Shown: positions 62,678 through 64,000 of the stretch, piece after piece | Position numbering within the stretch: the first letter of the stretch is position 1 | How the letters are laid out: each line of letters starts with the position of its first letter | Notes under the pieces: generated by a model | Told to the model about the DNA's origin: nothing | The model's input: the letters and a program-made list of their open reading frames with translations, nothing else | Databases searched by the model: none | DNA from: Flavobacterium frigoris PS1 | GTDB taxonomy: Bacteria; Bacteroidota; Bacteroidia; Flavobacteriales; Flavobacteriaceae | Reading direction: 5' to 3' | Length of the DNA stretch: 64,000 nt | Assembly: GCF_000252125.1 (NCBI RefSeq) | Contig: NZ_AHKF01000018.1 | Location: 124,001 to 188,000, forward strand | Program-made: the position numbers and the translations under genes

Positions 62678-64000
62678 TTAAGATTGCATCAAAATTTTAG
62701 TAGTTTTCACTATGTTTTCGGACAAGTTTGTCAGCCAAATCAATTGTTCTATCACCAATTGTGACTCTTGCATTTTCAACTGAAAAGCTTCTTCGTCCAT
62801 ACCATTCACTTGTTTTAAGTCTCTAGCGCGAATGTTTTTCAACTCGGTAAATCGCTTTCCAATTTCTTCGGCACTATTATCTTTTTGCTGGGTTTCGTCT
62901 TCTTTTAAAAGCAGCATTGCATTCTCTAAATTTTGAATCACATTGTTAATTACCACGTTAAATGCTTCAGATGCGTCGGTGGTTTTGTGTGACTGAATAT
63001 AGGTTCCCAGTGAGGCAGCTGATGATAGGAGTGTATGATTTAGCACAGTTAATTTGTATACCTGCGGTAGTTTGTTTTGCTTCGATTTTGGTTCCTGGAT
63101 CATCCTTTGAAAAGAGGCCATTAGATTACCAATTTCTACAAAAGCTTCTTTTCTGGCTAAACGATATGAGGTAGAAATATCTCCTTTTTTATTGTAAAGA
63201 AGTGTTATCTGTTGCAAGTACTTTCGATTTGCATCGATCGATTTTTCTAGATAAACAGGAATGTTCAAAAACTCCCAGGAAGGCCATAAGAAGTAATTAG
63301 CTAAAAACGATAAACTGGCACCAACAAGTGTGTCTAAGACTCGGTATTGTATTACATCTTCTATATTTGGCGTCAATATTCCATAAAGGAAAATGACATA
63401 AATAGTAATAAAAGTGGCCCCAATTTTATAATTGGAAGGCGTAAATGAAAACCCAAAAAGCATCGCTATAATAGCTAAGGCTCCAATAATAGAGGAATCG
63501 TGAATTAGAGAAAGAATTCCAAAAGCAATAAACCCACCTAAAATAGTTCCGAAAATCCTATGGTAGGTACGTTGTTTGGTAAGACCGTATCCTTGACGCA
63601 TAATAACGACAATAGTCAGTACAATCCAATAGTCGTTTTGAAAAGGAAGGATTCTACTGATAATAAATCCTATTAAAATGGTAATCGTCAATCGAAGCGA
63701 ATGCCTGAAGACAGTAGATGAAAAGCTAAAGTTCTGAATCATAGTACTTAAAGGATAGTATTGTGTTGATATGAACTTCTCTAAATCCTTATCCCTTCCT
63801 TTAAAGTCATGCGAAATTACAGATGAAGTAAATGCTCGTTCCAGAATTTTAATAGTATCGACTTGCTTTTCGGCATAGTTCAACATGGTTTTTAGCATAA
63901 AAACGCCTTCAGAAGCAAGAGTGGTATCCATATCTCTTTCGTAGTCTTCAATGGCAAATTCTAAATCCTTTAAATCGTTATTTAAATTGTGTTTTGAGAC
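62678..64000 (-). CDS. FUSC-family membrane protein (YccS/YhfK-like), partial
   Basis: This gene runs off the right end of the window: the frame stays open through 64000, 23 codons before the first visible ATG. The 440 codons present hold the C-terminal part of a YccS/YhfK-type protein. There is a soluble helical segment, then about six membrane helices in a hairpin group ('LRLTITILIGFIISRILPFQNDYWIVLTIVVIMRQGYGLTKQRTYHRIFGTILGGFIAFGIL', the FUSC signature), and a long helical cytoplasmic tail. Members resemble aromatic-acid and fusaric-acid exporters. The substrate is unknown. Only the missing N-terminal half would show whether a second FUSC unit is present, as is usual. Confidence 0.85.
   Translation of the reverse strand, partial: VSKHNLNNDLKDLEFAIEDYERDMDTTLASEGVFMLKTMLNYAEKQVDTIKILERAFTSSVISHDFKGRDKDLEKFISTQYYPLSTMIQNFSFSSTVFRHSLRLTITILIGFIISRILPFQNDYWIVLTIVVIMRQGYGLTKQRTYHRIFGTILGGFIAFGILSLIHDSSIIGALAIIAMLFGFSFTPSNYKIGATFITIYVIFLYGILTPNIEDVIQYRVLDTLVGASLSFLANYFLWPSWEFLNIPVYLEKSIDANRKYLQQITLLYNKKGDISTSYRLARKEAFVEIGNLMASFQRMIQEPKSKQNKLPQVYKLTVLNHTLLSSAASLGTYIQSHKTTDASEAFNVVINNVIQNLENAMLLLKEDETQQKDNSAEEIGKRFTELKNIRARDLKQVNGMDEEAFQLKMQESQLVIEQLIWLTNLSENIVKTTKILMQS

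Overview
This window is a stretch of a Bacteroidota chromosome, almost certainly a Flavobacterium or close relative. The evidence is the low G+C content, gliding-type (T9SS type B) C-terminal sorting domains, promoters of the TTG-N19/20-TAnnTTTG type, the lack of Shine-Dalgarno sequences, an archaeal/eukaryal-type ProRS, and many Bacteroidota-specific families (OmpP1/FadL, 2TM domain, LytS/LytTR pairs, pRiA4b ORF-3-like). Most genes are core or conserved lineage genes. There is no prophage, integron or CRISPR array.

Layout. 1-1830: the end of a biotin carboxylase gene and its carboxyltransferase (pccB). 1900-3327: a small NTF2-like protein, a decayed HemG-like flavodoxin pseudogene and a non-coding stretch. 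3328-9921: aldo/keto reductase, lipoprotein amidase, a small secreted Gly/Asn protein, rimO, an OmpP1/FadL porin and a low-complexity lipoprotein. 10023-16461: proS, three tRNA-Glu genes, rpsT, a histidine kinase/response regulator pair and typA. 16757-25449: two giant T9SS type B surface proteins downstream of an ABC transporter. 25516-27736: a second kinase/regulator pair.

28062-37309 is the least characterised part. It holds a kinase-fold-like protein, a lipoprotein, a metallophosphoesterase fused to an outer-membrane barrel, an HD domain fused to a Pycsar-effector-type (PycTM) membrane domain, and a 788-residue GAF protein, packed with overlapping ends. 37736-42641: nucleoid-associated protein, pRiA4b ORF-3-like protein, an HPP/CLC membrane pair, and a VOC/acetyltransferase pair. 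42926-50633: one co-directional block with a TonB-dependent receptor, a TPR-like protein, a LytS-type kinase ending in a 2TM domain, three tandem stand-alone 2TM proteins, a GT39 glycosyltransferase and a LytTR regulator. 50740-55550: CsbD, a CDP-alcohol phosphatidyltransferase, heme A synthase, a tRNA nucleotidyltransferase, a GxxExxY nuclease-like gene bracketed by inverted repeats, and a threonylcarbamoyl-AMP synthase. 55537-59465: LPS/glycan genes (GT4, Kdo/LPS-kinase-like, GT2, GT9). 59529-64000: dapD, ruvX, mqo and a partial FUSC-family gene.

The most promising items for follow-up are the inverted-repeat-bounded GxxExxY cassette (54498-54972), the HD-PycTM gene and its neighbourhood (33759-37309), the unrecognised kinase-fold candidate at 28062, the recent 2TM tandem duplication (47265-47668), and a dispersed hairpin repeat present in two copies (about 7213 and 42676). 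No search could be run. All family calls come from reading motifs and from memory of the families.
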